From NCBI GenBank assembly GCA_050246915.1, contig JBFWVD010000024.1, forward strand, positions 1-64,000: a DNA stretch of 64,000 nucleotides. The letters are read 5' to 3'. Both the position numbers and the translations under genes were made by a program. A model generated the notes under the pieces. The model was given only the letters and a program-made list of their open reading frames with translations. It searched no databases and was not told where the DNA came from. This document shows, piece by piece, positions 50,581 through 59,800 of this stretch. The stretch comes from JBFWVD01 sp050246915 (GTDB lineage Bacteria > Actinomycetota > Acidimicrobiia > Acidimicrobiales > Ilumatobacteraceae). Each line of letters begins with the position of its first letter. Position 1 is the stretch's first letter.

Positions 50581-51708
50581 ATGTCGGCTGGAGCATCCGA
50601 GCGGGGATCGGTCGAGTTGATCGGTGTCACCAAGCGATTCGGGTCGATGGTCGCGGTCGACGATCTCGATCTCGAGATCCGGGCGAGTGAGTTCATCTCG
50701 TTGCTCGGACCATCGGGCTGCGGCAAGACCACGACACTTCGAATGCTGGCCGGGTTCGAGCAGCCCGATGCGGGGCACATCCGCATCTCGGGCAACGAGG
50801 TCGCCGGTATCCCGCCCCACAAGCGTGACGTCAACACGGTCTTCCAGAACTACGCACTGTTCCCGCACATGACGGTCGCCGAGAACGTGGCGTACGGCCT
50901 CCGGCAAAAAGGCGTCGACAAGCACGAGATCAACCGGCAGGTTGGCGAAGCGCTCGAGATGGTCAAGATGACCAAGCTGGCCAAGCGCAAGCCACGTCAG
51001 ATGTCCGGGGGTCAACAACAGCGAGTCGCCCTGGCCCGCGCGCTGGTGAATCGGCCGAGCGTGTTGTTACTCGACGAACCGCTCGGAGCGCTCGATCGAA
51101 AGCTGCGCCAGGAGATGCAGATCGAGCTGAAGTTGTTGCAGGGCCAAGTGGGTATCACCTTTGTGTTCGTGACTCACGATCAGGAAGAGGCCCTGTCCAT
51201 GAGCGACCGCATTGCCGTGATGCTCGACGGTCACATCGAGCAGCTCACCGATCCCGACACCCTGTATGACCATCCTGCTTCGGCGTTCGTGGCCGGGTTC
51301 ATCGGGCAGAACAACTTCTTCTCCGGTACGGCCAACGCGTCGAGGGTCACCACCGCGCTCGGAGCTTTGACCGCGGCGGTGCGAGCCGACGACGTGACGG
51401 ACGGCGCCAACGCTTTGCTCGCCGTTCGTCCCGAGGCGATCACCATCCACGAGAGCGCTCCGGTCGGCGAGACCAACGTCATCGCCGGGGTGCTCGCCAG
51501 CGTCTCGCATCTCGGCGACGCACTGCAGTTCGTGGTCCAGGCCGCCGGCAAGGAGATCCTGGTGCGCAGCCCGCGCCCTTCGGCTGCCCGTGCGATGCCC
51601 GGCTCGCCGGTGTGGTTGACCTTCTCCGCCGAACACGCCCAACTGTTCTCCGATCGCCAGTCCGATCTCGTCCTGGTCGATCCGGCCGCAGCCCCCAACG
51701 ACGACTGA
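50581..51708 (+). CDS. potA: Spermidine/putrescine ABC transporter ATPase
   Basis: The 375-residue importer ATPase has Walker A GPSGCGKTTTLRML, Q-loop VFQNYALFPHMTVAENVAYG, signature MSGGQQQRVALARAL, Walker B VLLLDEPLGALD and H-loop FVTHDQEEALSMSD, plus a C-terminal TOBE domain (LAVRPEAITI, HLGDALQFVV). The 190-bp upstream gap holds CCAGGTGCTCAGCCTGG (a hairpin at 50550-50566) and GGGAGACC as ribosome-binding site. Confidence 0.92.
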   Translation: MSAGASERGSVELIGVTKRFGSMVAVDDLDLEIRASEFISLLGPSGCGKTTTLRMLAGFEQPDAGHIRISGNEVAGIPPHKRDVNTVFQNYALFPHMTVAENVAYGLRQKGVDKHEINRQVGEALEMVKMTKLAKRKPRQMSGGQQQRVALARALVNRPSVLLLDEPLGALDRKLRQEMQIELKLLQGQVGITFVFVTHDQEEALSMSDRIAVMLDGHIEQLTDPDTLYDHPASAFVAGFIGQNNFFSGTANASRVTTALGALTAAVRADDVTDGANALLAVRPEAITIHESAPVGETNVIAGVLASVSHLGDALQFVVQAAGKEILVRSPRPSAARAMPGSPVWLTFSAEHAQLFSDRQSDLVLVDPAAAPNDD

Positions 51709-51759
51709 CCGCGCAACCCGACCCTTCGCACAATGATCTGACCCCTCGAAAGGCCCCCC

Positions 51760-52947
51760 ATGGCTCACGATGACAGCACTCGAATCCTCATCTCACGCGC
51801 AACGGCACAGCGCCTGGCGGCGGACATGAACCGCCGGCGATTCCTCGGCGTCGCTGGCGCGGGAGCGCTGGCCACCATGTTCCTCGCGGCATGTGGCGGT
51901 GACGACGGCGGGTCGAGCGCGGCGACGGGCGGATCCACCGCCGGATCCACCTCGAGCGGTGGCACGTCGTTCAACCTCTACACCTGGGCCGAGTACGACG
52001 ATCCCGAGGTGCTCGAGGCATTCGGCAACATCACCGTCGATGTGTACGACTCCAACGAGATCGCCATCTCCAAACTGTCGACAGCCAAGGGCACATCGGG
52101 CTACGACATGGTCTGCCCGACCGGGGCGTACATCCCGCAGATGGTTGGCCTCGGGCTGTTGCAGGAGCTCGACCTGGGCAAGATCCCCAACTTCGCCAAC
52201 CTCGAGACCGCGTACACCAACCAGGTGTGGGACCCGGGCAACAAGCACTCTGTGTGCAAGGACTGGGGTTCGACGGGATGGATCTACGACAACACCGTGG
52301 TGAAGACGCCCATCAACTCCTGGAGCGACTTCATCAAAGCGGCGCAGACGGAGGCCAGCGGTGCCACCAGCGTGCTCGACACTGCTCCCGATCTGTGCGG
52401 CATCTACTTCTGGGCCAACGGCATCGACTGGAACACCGAGAAGGCCGCCGATCTCGACGCGTGCGAGAAGTTCATCGTCGATGAGCTCGCATCGCACCTC
52501 AAGGCGTTCGACTCGTTCCCCGGCATCAGTCTCACCAGTGGCAACTACGCGTTGTCGCAGGCGTTCAACGGCGATGCGCGCCAGGGTCTGTTGAAGGTGG
52601 AAGAGGCAGGTGGCGATCCGACGCAGTACACGTGGGGTCTCGGCGCACCGGCCAGTGAGCTGTGGATGGACAACTGGTGCATCCTCCAAGACGCCAAGAA
52701 CACCGACGCCTGCTACAAGTTCATCAACTACATCCTCCAGCCTGCCGAGTCGGCCAAGGAGGTGGCCTTCCACGGCTATCACACCGGAGTGAAGGGCGTG
52801 GCCGAGGCGTCCGCCGATCTGCAGTACGCCGACATGATCTTCTTCACCGACGCGCAGGTGAAGACGCTTCAGGGCGGCGTCGTGAACACTGCACAGTCCC
52901 GACAGGTCGACATCTTGGCCAAGGCAAAGGCCAAGGCCGGCGCCTGA
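51760..52947 (+). CDS. potD: Polyamine-binding lipoprotein
   Basis: The 395-residue substrate-binding protein has a Tat-type signal (MNRRRFLGVAGAGALATMFL, near residues 23-42) joined to a lipobox LAAC, so it is exported folded and lipid-anchored. The mature part has FNLYTWAEYDDPEVLEAFG, VYDSNEIAISKL, YDMVCPTGAYIPQMV, GSTGWIYDNT and LGAPASELWMDNWCI, as in PotD/PotF-type proteins. It lies between the ATPase and the two permeases. Confidence 0.9.
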   Translation: MAHDDSTRILISRATAQRLAADMNRRRFLGVAGAGALATMFLAACGGDDGGSSAATGGSTAGSTSSGGTSFNLYTWAEYDDPEVLEAFGNITVDVYDSNEIAISKLSTAKGTSGYDMVCPTGAYIPQMVGLGLLQELDLGKIPNFANLETAYTNQVWDPGNKHSVCKDWGSTGWIYDNTVVKTPINSWSDFIKAAQTEASGATSVLDTAPDLCGIYFWANGIDWNTEKAADLDACEKFIVDELASHLKAFDSFPGISLTSGNYALSQAFNGDARQGLLKVEEAGGDPTQYTWGLGAPASELWMDNWCILQDAKNTDACYKFINYILQPAESAKEVAFHGYHTGVKGVAEASADLQYADMIFFTDAQVKTLQGGVVNTAQSRQVDILAKAKAKAGA

Positions 52948-52981
52948 GCATCGGCTCGAGCTCGCACCGAGGGGGACGTCG

Positions 52982-53953
52982 ATGTCGACCGCAGCGACTG
53001 TGAAACGCAACAAGGTTCGGCGGGCGCCCAAGTGGTTGCTCGCCGCACCGAGTTGGGCGTGGTACCTGCTGTTCTTCATCGTGCCGCTCGGGTTCGTGGT
53101 CTTCTACAGCTTCGGCTACAAGCCGCCGGTCGGTTCGTCGAAGTTGGTCGGCACCGATCGCTTGTCCCTCGACAACTATCGCGACGCGCTCACCGGAGAT
53201 CTGAGGAGCACGTTCAAGAACACGATGCAGGTGGCGATCCTCGGCACGATCCTGTGCCTGGTCATCGCCTTCCCCGTGGCCTACTTCTTGGCGGTGAAGG
53301 CATCGGCCCGATGGAAGGGACTCCTGCTCGGCCTCGTCATCGTGCCGTTCTGGACCAGCTTCCTCATCCGGACGATCGCATGGCGCATCGTGCTGGCGCC
53401 CAAGGGGTTCTTCTCCAACTGGTTCCAGGACATCGGGCTGCGCGACTCGCCGCTGCGCATCTTGGACACCCGACCGGCGGTGCAGATCGGTGTGGTCTAC
53501 AACTACCTGCCGCTCATGATCTTCCCGTTGTTCGTCGCTCTCGATCGGCTCGACCCGGCATTGCGGGAAGCCTCGAAAGATCTCGGCGCCGGCCGCATCA
53601 AGACGTTCTTCCAAGTCACGGTGCCACTCGCCATGCCCGGTATCGTGGCTGGCCTGCTGCTGGTGTTCATCCCCCTCAGCGGCGACTACATCACCGCCCG
53701 GGTCCTCGGTGGGGCCAAGGGCAACATGGTGGGGGCCACGATCGCCGACCGGGTGTTCTCGGCCCAGAACCAACCGCTCGGCTCGGCCATCGCCGTGGTG
53801 CTGATCGTGTCGATCCTGGCCGTCATCATCGTCGCTGCCGTCATCGGTCTCGCCCTGCGGCGCATCGGCCGATTGCGACGATCGGTGGACGTGCCCGAGG
53901 AACCCGTCGGTGCGATGGGCAGTCAATCTGGATTGACAGGAGCAGTGGCATGA
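52982..53953 (+). CDS. potB: Polyamine ABC transporter permease B
   Basis: The 323-residue permease has six hydrophobic helices (about 20-40, 78-100, 108-130, 160-180, 214-236, 265-290) and the inner-membrane EAA loop LREASKDLGAGRIKTFFQVTVPLAMPG. SFLIRTIAWRIVL is typical of PotB. An exact dyad copy is at 53922-53937, near its end. The stop overlaps potC (ATGA). Confidence 0.9.
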   Translation: MSTAATVKRNKVRRAPKWLLAAPSWAWYLLFFIVPLGFVVFYSFGYKPPVGSSKLVGTDRLSLDNYRDALTGDLRSTFKNTMQVAILGTILCLVIAFPVAYFLAVKASARWKGLLLGLVIVPFWTSFLIRTIAWRIVLAPKGFFSNWFQDIGLRDSPLRILDTRPAVQIGVVYNYLPLMIFPLFVALDRLDPALREASKDLGAGRIKTFFQVTVPLAMPGIVAGLLLVFIPLSGDYITARVLGGAKGNMVGATIADRVFSAQNQPLGSAIAVVLIVSILAVIIVAAVIGLALRRIGRLRRSVDVPEEPVGAMGSQSGLTGAVA

Positions 53954-54822
53954 GCGAGGGCGGCCACACGGTGAGGCATCGCAAGCCGTGCGACCCGGTA
54001 ATGGGCCTGCTTCGGCTGTGGTCGGCCGCGGTGTACGTGTTCCTGTTCCTCCCCATTGTGTTCGTGGTCGCCCACTCGTTCACCAAGTCGAGCGCGTTCT
54101 TGGTGTGGGGCGGCTTCTCGACGAAGTGGTACACCCGCATGTTCGACAACGAACCGTTGAAGAACTCCATCAAGGTGTCGGTCATCGTGGCCGCCGGGTC
54201 CACGGCCATCGCCCTCGTCATCGGTGGTCTCGCTGGCGTGGCGCTGGCTCGCCGGCCGGGCAAGTGGACCTACCCGTTCCTGGGGCTGATCTTCCTCGTC
54301 CTCGTCACACCAGAGATCGTCGACGCGCTCGGCTATCTCATCTGGTTCGTGAAGCTGGGGGAGCAGAGCGGTGGCTCGGCCCTCAACGGCGGCTACACCC
54401 GACTCATCATCGCCCACGCCATCTTCTCCTCGGCGGTGGTCACCCTCATCGTGCGGGCCCGCCTGGCCGGACTCGACGAGTCGCTCGAAGAAGCGGCCGC
54501 CGATCTGTACGCGTCGCCGGTCACGGCGTTCCGTCAGATCACCTTGCCGCTCATGTCCCCGGCGTTGTTGGCCGGCGGACTGCTGGCGTTCACCTTCAGC
54601 CTCGACAACACCGTCGTGTCGTCGTTCCTGGCCAAGGCCGGCCGTACGCCGTTCCCGGCCTACATCTTCAGTTCGGTGCGCTCGGTCATCAAGCCCGATC
54701 TCGGCGCGGCGGCCGCGCTCATGTTGGGCTTCACGTTGCTGTCGCTGTTCTTGGTGGCGATGGTGCTGCGCCGCGGTGGCGATTCGGCTGAGAAGGTGGC
54801 GGCAACCCTTACCGGAACCTGA
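53950..54822 (+). CDS. potC: Polyamine ABC transporter permease C
   Basis: The 290-residue permease has six helices and the EAA loop LEEAAADLYASPVTAFRQITLPLMSP. FTFSLDNTVVSSFLAKAG is the typical PotC C-terminal motif. It starts with the ATGA overlap. An exact dyad copy (54840-54855) lies 18 bp after the stop codon. Confidence 0.9.
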   Translation: MSEGGHTVRHRKPCDPVMGLLRLWSAAVYVFLFLPIVFVVAHSFTKSSAFLVWGGFSTKWYTRMFDNEPLKNSIKVSVIVAAGSTAIALVIGGLAGVALARRPGKWTYPFLGLIFLVLVTPEIVDALGYLIWFVKLGEQSGGSALNGGYTRLIIAHAIFSSAVVTLIVRARLAGLDESLEEAAADLYASPVTAFRQITLPLMSPALLAGGLLAFTFSLDNTVVSSFLAKAGRTPFPAYIFSSVRSVIKPDLGAAAALMLGFTLLSLFLVAMVLRRGGDSAEKVAATLTGT

Positions 54823-54872
54823 GGAGCCCGGTCGCTACTGTCAATGAGAGTTGACGTCGCGCCGACTGTTGG

Positions 54873-55808
54873 TCAGTCGGGCTTCTGGGCCCCATAGGCC
54901 AGCAGGTAGCACTCGGCCGGTGTGCCGTACACGCCGCGGTTCCATGCCGCGTTCTCCACCGAGAACGCACCGGCGTCGATGGACGGGCCGCACCAGTTGA
55001 GGCCCTGCTCGAGGCGGACGTTGAACTTGGCGGCGCGGAGTTTGGCCACGAACTCCTCGTGCCCGTACTCGACCTCGTGGTCGGGGTTGATGAACTCGTC
55101 CTGCTGCATGCGACACACGGGACCATTGGGCGTGTCCACCATGAACCAACCGCCGGGCTTGAGCACTCGGTACACACCGTTCAATACGGTGTCGCAATCG
55201 TCAGGGCTCACATGCTCGATGGTCTGCCCCGAATACACGAGGTCGAACGAGTTGTCCTCGTACTGCGACAGGTCGACCATCGAGTGGTAGCGATAGCGAA
55301 CCATGCCCTGGGGATGGGGATGTTCGGTGATCGGGGCTGAGTGGGTGTAGATGTCGTGGCGATCGTCGTGGGGTAGGTCCACGATGATGAGCTCGTCGAA
55401 CCGATACGGATAGCCCATGACCACCATGGCTCCCGCCGGATCGTGTTGGGCAGTGCCACCGAGATCCAAGATTCGCTTGGCCCGGGGGAAGCTGCGAACG
55501 AAATCGCAACGCGAATGATGCAGCGAGAGCAGCATGTTGCGAGGGTTCATCGAGAAGCGGTACTCGCTCGAGTAGCGCATCTCGTCGAGCAACGACGCCC
55601 GTGACTTCGACTGCTCAGCGAGGTTCTGGCGGTACATATCCCACGCCGCCTGATCGGGCTCACGCTCCAGCACGAAGTTGTAGGCGAGACGGATGAACTC
55701 GTCGTCACTGAGCGAGTCGCGCATCAACGGAGTCGGCGGAGGAGCCGGGGTGGATGTCGTGACGACGGCGGACGATGCAGCGGGGGCGTGCTTCCTCAGG
55801 CGGAACAT
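54873..55808 (-). CDS. DUF4214-type domain plus SAM methyltransferase
   Basis: The 311-residue protein has an N-terminal DUF4214-like segment (SDDEFIRLAYNFVLEREPDQ, then LLDEMRYSSEYRFS). A class I methyltransferase core follows: KRILDLGGTAQHDP (SAM-binding), FDLVYSGQTIEHV and VYRVLKPGGWFMVDTPNG. DUF4214 is often in secreted or glycan-linked proteins, so the target may be a glycan or lipid. The substrate is unknown. Confidence 0.75.
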   Translation of the reverse strand: MFRLRKHAPAASSAVVTTSTPAPPPTPLMRDSLSDDEFIRLAYNFVLEREPDQAAWDMYRQNLAEQSKSRASLLDEMRYSSEYRFSMNPRNMLLSLHHSRCDFVRSFPRAKRILDLGGTAQHDPAGAMVVMGYPYRFDELIIVDLPHDDRHDIYTHSAPITEHPHPQGMVRYRYHSMVDLSQYEDNSFDLVYSGQTIEHVSPDDCDTVLNGVYRVLKPGGWFMVDTPNGPVCRMQQDEFINPDHEVEYGHEEFVAKLRAAKFNVRLEQGLNWCGPSIDAGAFSVENAAWNRGVYGTPAECYLLAYGAQKPD

Positions 55809-55848
55809 GGCCCCGGCATCCTACGGGTGCCACTAGCTTGGCGGGATC

Positions 55849-56778
55849 ATGCCAAGTCACACCCCCCGGATCACTCCCCGGATCGCGGTGGCTCCGGATG
55901 CCCCCGACTGGATGGTCCAAGCGGTCGCCGCGGGCGGAGCCCAGGTCGTCGACATCGAACAGGCCGAGGCACTGGTGTGGGCCGACCCGTCGGGAGCCGA
56001 TGAATTGCGCGAGGTGCTGCGCGCCAACGAGCAGGTGCAGTGGGTGCAGCTGCCCTACGCCGGGGTGGAGCCGTTCCGCAACGTGCTCGACGAGGACCGG
56101 GTGTGGACCTGTGGCAAGGGCGTGTACGCCGAACCCGTTGCTGAGCTGGCCCTCACCTTGGCGCTCACCGGGCTCCGCCACGTGAGCCGGTTCGCTCGGT
56201 CGTCCACCTGGGGTGAGCGCACCGGCCGGACCCTCATGGGCGGCCGGGTCACCATCCTGGGCGGTGGTGGCATCACCGAGGCGCTGCTGCGGCTGCTGCG
56301 CCCGTTCGACGCGCACGTGACCGTGGTGCGCAACCGGGTCCAGGAGATGGACGGCGCCGATGTGGTGTTGGAGAGCGATCAGCTCCACGACTCGCTCGCC
56401 GGGGCCGATGTGGTGTTCCTGGCGCTCGCCCTCACGCCCGAGACCGATCGCATCGTCGGCGCCACCGAACTGGCGCTCATGGAGTCGCACGCCTGGCTCG
56501 TGAACGTGGCCAGAGGCCGTCACGTCGATACCGCTGCCTTGGTCGAGGCGCTCGAAGGCGAGGCCATCGGCGGTGCCGGGCTCGACGTGACCGACCCCGA
56601 ACCGCTGCCTGACGGCCACAAGCTGTGGTCGCTGCGCAACTGCATCATCACCCCGCACTGCGGCAACACCCCGGAGATGGCGGCTCCGCTCCTGAGCGAG
56701 CGCATCACCGCCAACGTCAAGCGTTGGGCCCACGGCGACCCGTTGATCGGTCCGGTCAACGTGGAGCTCGGCTACTGA
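55849..56778 (+). CDS. D-isomer-specific 2-hydroxyacid dehydrogenase
   Basis: The 309-residue protein has the NAD domain VTILGGGGITEALLRLLRPF, VVFLALALTPETDRIVG, LVNVARGRHVDTAALVEAL (catalytic Arg), GGAGLDVTDPEPLPDGHKLW (catalytic Glu) and ITPHCGNTP (catalytic His). The substrate may be glyoxylate, hydroxypyruvate or phosphoglycerate. Confidence 0.85.
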   Translation: MPSHTPRITPRIAVAPDAPDWMVQAVAAGGAQVVDIEQAEALVWADPSGADELREVLRANEQVQWVQLPYAGVEPFRNVLDEDRVWTCGKGVYAEPVAELALTLALTGLRHVSRFARSSTWGERTGRTLMGGRVTILGGGGITEALLRLLRPFDAHVTVVRNRVQEMDGADVVLESDQLHDSLAGADVVFLALALTPETDRIVGATELALMESHAWLVNVARGRHVDTAALVEALEGEAIGGAGLDVTDPEPLPDGHKLWSLRNCIITPHCGNTPEMAAPLLSERITANVKRWAHGDPLIGPVNVELGY

Positions 56779-56861
56779 ACCGAGCTCAGCCGGAGTTGGT
56801 GAACACTCCAAGACAGGCCTGAATCGCGCGCTCACAGTGGCCGATAGAGGCAGGACCTCGA

Positions 56862-59800
56862 ATGAGCGACCTGCCCACCATCCCTGTCACAGAGGCCCCG
56901 TCCAACGACGTCCCCGTGCTCGATCGTGCCCGACTGATGGGCACGATCAGGGTCTTGCGCGATCTCAAGGATCGGGCGCCGATCGTCTCGATCGCCTATC
57001 TGGACCTCGACCGGTTCCACCAGGTCAACACCCGTTGGGGTCATCGTCTCGGCGATCAACTGCTCTCCGTGGTCGAGCGTCGTTTGCGGGGGGCTGTTCC
57101 CCACGGGTCGGTGCTGGCTCGCCTCGATGGTGACGGCTTCGTGGTGCTGGTGCCGGGGATGGACGGCGAGGACATCCGCGTCCTGGCCGAGATGTTGCTG
57201 CGTCTGGTGGCCACCCCGGTGTCGCTCGATGGTCGGGTGGTGGCGGTACGAGCCAGCGCAGGGGTGGTCACCCGAACTGCCCCCATCGGCGAAGACCTGG
57301 TGGAAGAGGCCTTCATGGCCTGCCGCCAGGCCAAGTCGACCAACGTCGGCATGGTCGAGGAGTCGGTTCTGGCCGCGATGGTGGCGCGACGCGGCCAGGT
57401 CGAAGCCGAGCTGGCGCGGGGTATCGAAAACAGCGAGTTGCGGCTGCGCTATCAGCCCAAGGTCGATCTCCGTGACGGGACGGTGGTGGGCGTAGAGGCG
57501 TTGGTGCGATGGCAGCACCCGGAGATGGGTCTGGTGGGTCCGGGCGCCTTCATCGACATCGCCGAGGAGAGCGGCCTCATCGTGCCCCTCGGTGCGTGGG
57601 TGTTGCAGGCCGCCATCGAACAGGCTCGGAGGTGGCCAGCCACGATCTCGGGCGCACCGCTGCGGACGTGGGTGAACCTGTCGGCGGCCCAGCTCGGTCA
57701 CATCGCAGATCTGCGCACCATCCTGCGTGACGCCATCGCCGGAGGGCTCGATCCGCGGGCCATTGGCTTCGAGGTGACCGAGTCGTCCTTGCTGGCCGAC
57801 CTGCCCGGCGCGGTGGAGGTGCTCGAGTCCTTGCGATCGCTCGGTGCCGAACTGGCGCTCGACGACTTCGGCACTGGCTACTCGTCGCTGACCTATCTGC
57901 GGCAGCTGCCGGTGAGCTCGGTCAAGATCGATCGCTCGTTCGTGACGGGCATGGACGGTTCTTTGGCTGATGCCGCCATCGTCGAGGCCGTCGTGGAGCT
58001 GTCGCATGCGCTCGGTCTGGAGGTGGTGGCCGAGGGGGTGGAAGAGGCACACCAGGTCGACGAGTTGCTGCGACTCGGTGTGGATCGGGCACAGGGCTAT
58101 TGGTTCGCCGAGCCGCTTCCGGCGTTCGACATGGCGGCCCTTGTCGCTCAGCCATGGTGCGGCAAACCCGCTCCGGCAGCGGCCCGTGAACGTGATCATC
58201 GGGCCGATGGTCTCCCCGGGTTCGGTGGCCCGCGATCTCGTCTGCTCCTCGCCGCGCTCGATGCGTCTGCTGACTCGGTCATGGTCAGCTCGGTCGGTGA
58301 CCTCGTGGCCGGCATCGCTCCGCACATCGACTATGTCAACCCGGCTTTCGAGGCCGACACTGGGTACCGAACCGACCAGGTGCTGGGTCGACCGGTGTGG
58401 TTCAACTACCCCGAGGACCTCGAAGGGGCATTGGCGCGCGACGCGTTGATGTCGGCGTTGCAGTCGCGTGTCTCGAGTACGTTGGTGGTGCCGAGCGTTC
58501 GAGCCGATGGCGATCGTCGTCAATGCGAATTGACGGTCACTCCGATCATGGACGAGCGAGGGATGCTCAGCCACTGGCTGCATGTGCGTCGTGACCTCAC
58601 GTCGCGCCATGCGCTCGAGGCCGATCGCGATCGTTTCCGCCGGGTGATCGAACAGACGGCGGTGGGCGTGGTCCTCACCGAGATCGACGGCAGCGTCACC
58701 TACGCCAATCAGGCCGCTCGAGATCTGGTGTCGTTCCCGGCTGATCGTCCGCTCGACGGCACCGATCTCATGTCGCTGATCCCGGCCGACGAGATCGACG
58801 AGCATCACGCCCGGGTGTTCCCGTTGCTGCGCCGCGACGGCGAGTTCGCCGGTCCCGTGACGGCGGTCGCGTCCGACGGTCAGCGCGTCCCGCTGTGGGT
58901 CGACATTCGCATCGTGCAAGATCCACGGCATCCTCGGGGTGCCTACCTCGCTGCGGTCGCGCAGGATCGCCGGCCCGAGCTGGCAGTGGCAGAGGCGCTG
59001 GCGGCCAGCTCGCGTCGTGCCCAGGAGTTGTTGTCCGGCACCGCCGATGCTGTGGTGCTGCTCGACCCGGCTGGTCGCATCACCTACGCCAACCGTGCCC
59101 TCGAGACACTGCTGGGTGCCCCGATGCAGCAGCTCATCGGATCGAGCGCGTTCAGCTGGATCAGCCCCACCCACCGCGAGCAGTTGTTGCAGTCGTTCAT
59201 CGATCAGCTCGCCGAAGACAGCGACGGTGGTGAAGAGCAGGAGTTCGTGTTCAACGTCGTGCATGTCGATGGCACGGAGATCCCCGTCGAGGCCGCTGTC
59301 GTTCGACGCTTCCACGATCCGACCATCAATGGTCTGGTGATGTCGTTGCGCGACATGCGCCGCCGTCTGGCCAGTGAGCGCCGCGATCATCAGCAGACGC
59401 TGTTCGATCGGCTCTTGGCTGCTGTCGCGCAGAGTGCTCTCGATCTGGGGCCCGAAGGGTTCTTCGCCGTGCTCGACGATCATCTCGGCGAGTTGGCCGA
59501 AGCATTGGATGTGGATCGCATCTTCGTGAACGAGATCGGTTCGACCCACGTCACGACGTTGGCCAGCGTCGACACCATCGACCTGCCCCCTACCGACCCG
59601 ACGGTGCCGCGCGGGCAGCTGACGTCGTGGATCGAGATGTTGGAGCGCCAAGATCGAGTCGTGATCGATGATCTGGTCGTCGATCCTCATGACGCGATCG
59701 CGCGCGAGGCGGAGGTGTACGAGGCGGTGCCGCGGGCGTTGGCCGCAGTGGCACTGCGGTCGGAGGGGCGTCTCACGGCAACCATCGGAGCGCTGCATGT

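Larger units (their letters stand above)
6249..58534. repeat. Dispersed 16-bp dyad GTCAA-N6-TTGAC (eight exact copies)
   Basis: Exact copies start at 6249, 14960, 22687, 27561, 40175, 53922, 54840 and 58519. Seven lie inside genes, in different reading frames, and one (54840) lies between genes. In three copies the arms are longer: GTCAAT/ATTGAC at 6249, GTCAACT/AGTTGAC at 14960 and GTCAATC/GATTGAC at 53922. Copies with one arm changed to TTGCN start at 1787, 3848, 6023, 12060, 13208, 20068, 25661, 31310, 31783, 36454, 43277, 46010 and 59911. The geometry (5-6-5) is that of a dimeric DNA-binding protein's site. Confidence 0.85.

Noticed and set aside
1798..53938. TTGACA boxes inside genes as internal -35 promoters
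   Set aside because: They are part of the dispersed dyad. I saw no -10 box at 16-18 bp for the copies checked (for example 13219 and 20079).
53032..53949. In-frame extension upstream of potC
   Set aside because: It is a second frame across potB. The potC start is fixed by the ATGA overlap and the family length.
58318..58340. GTCAACCCGGCTTTCG (also at 24317) as another dyad copy
   Set aside because: The right arm does not match. The sequence codes the conserved PAS motif VNPAF, which explains its recurrence.
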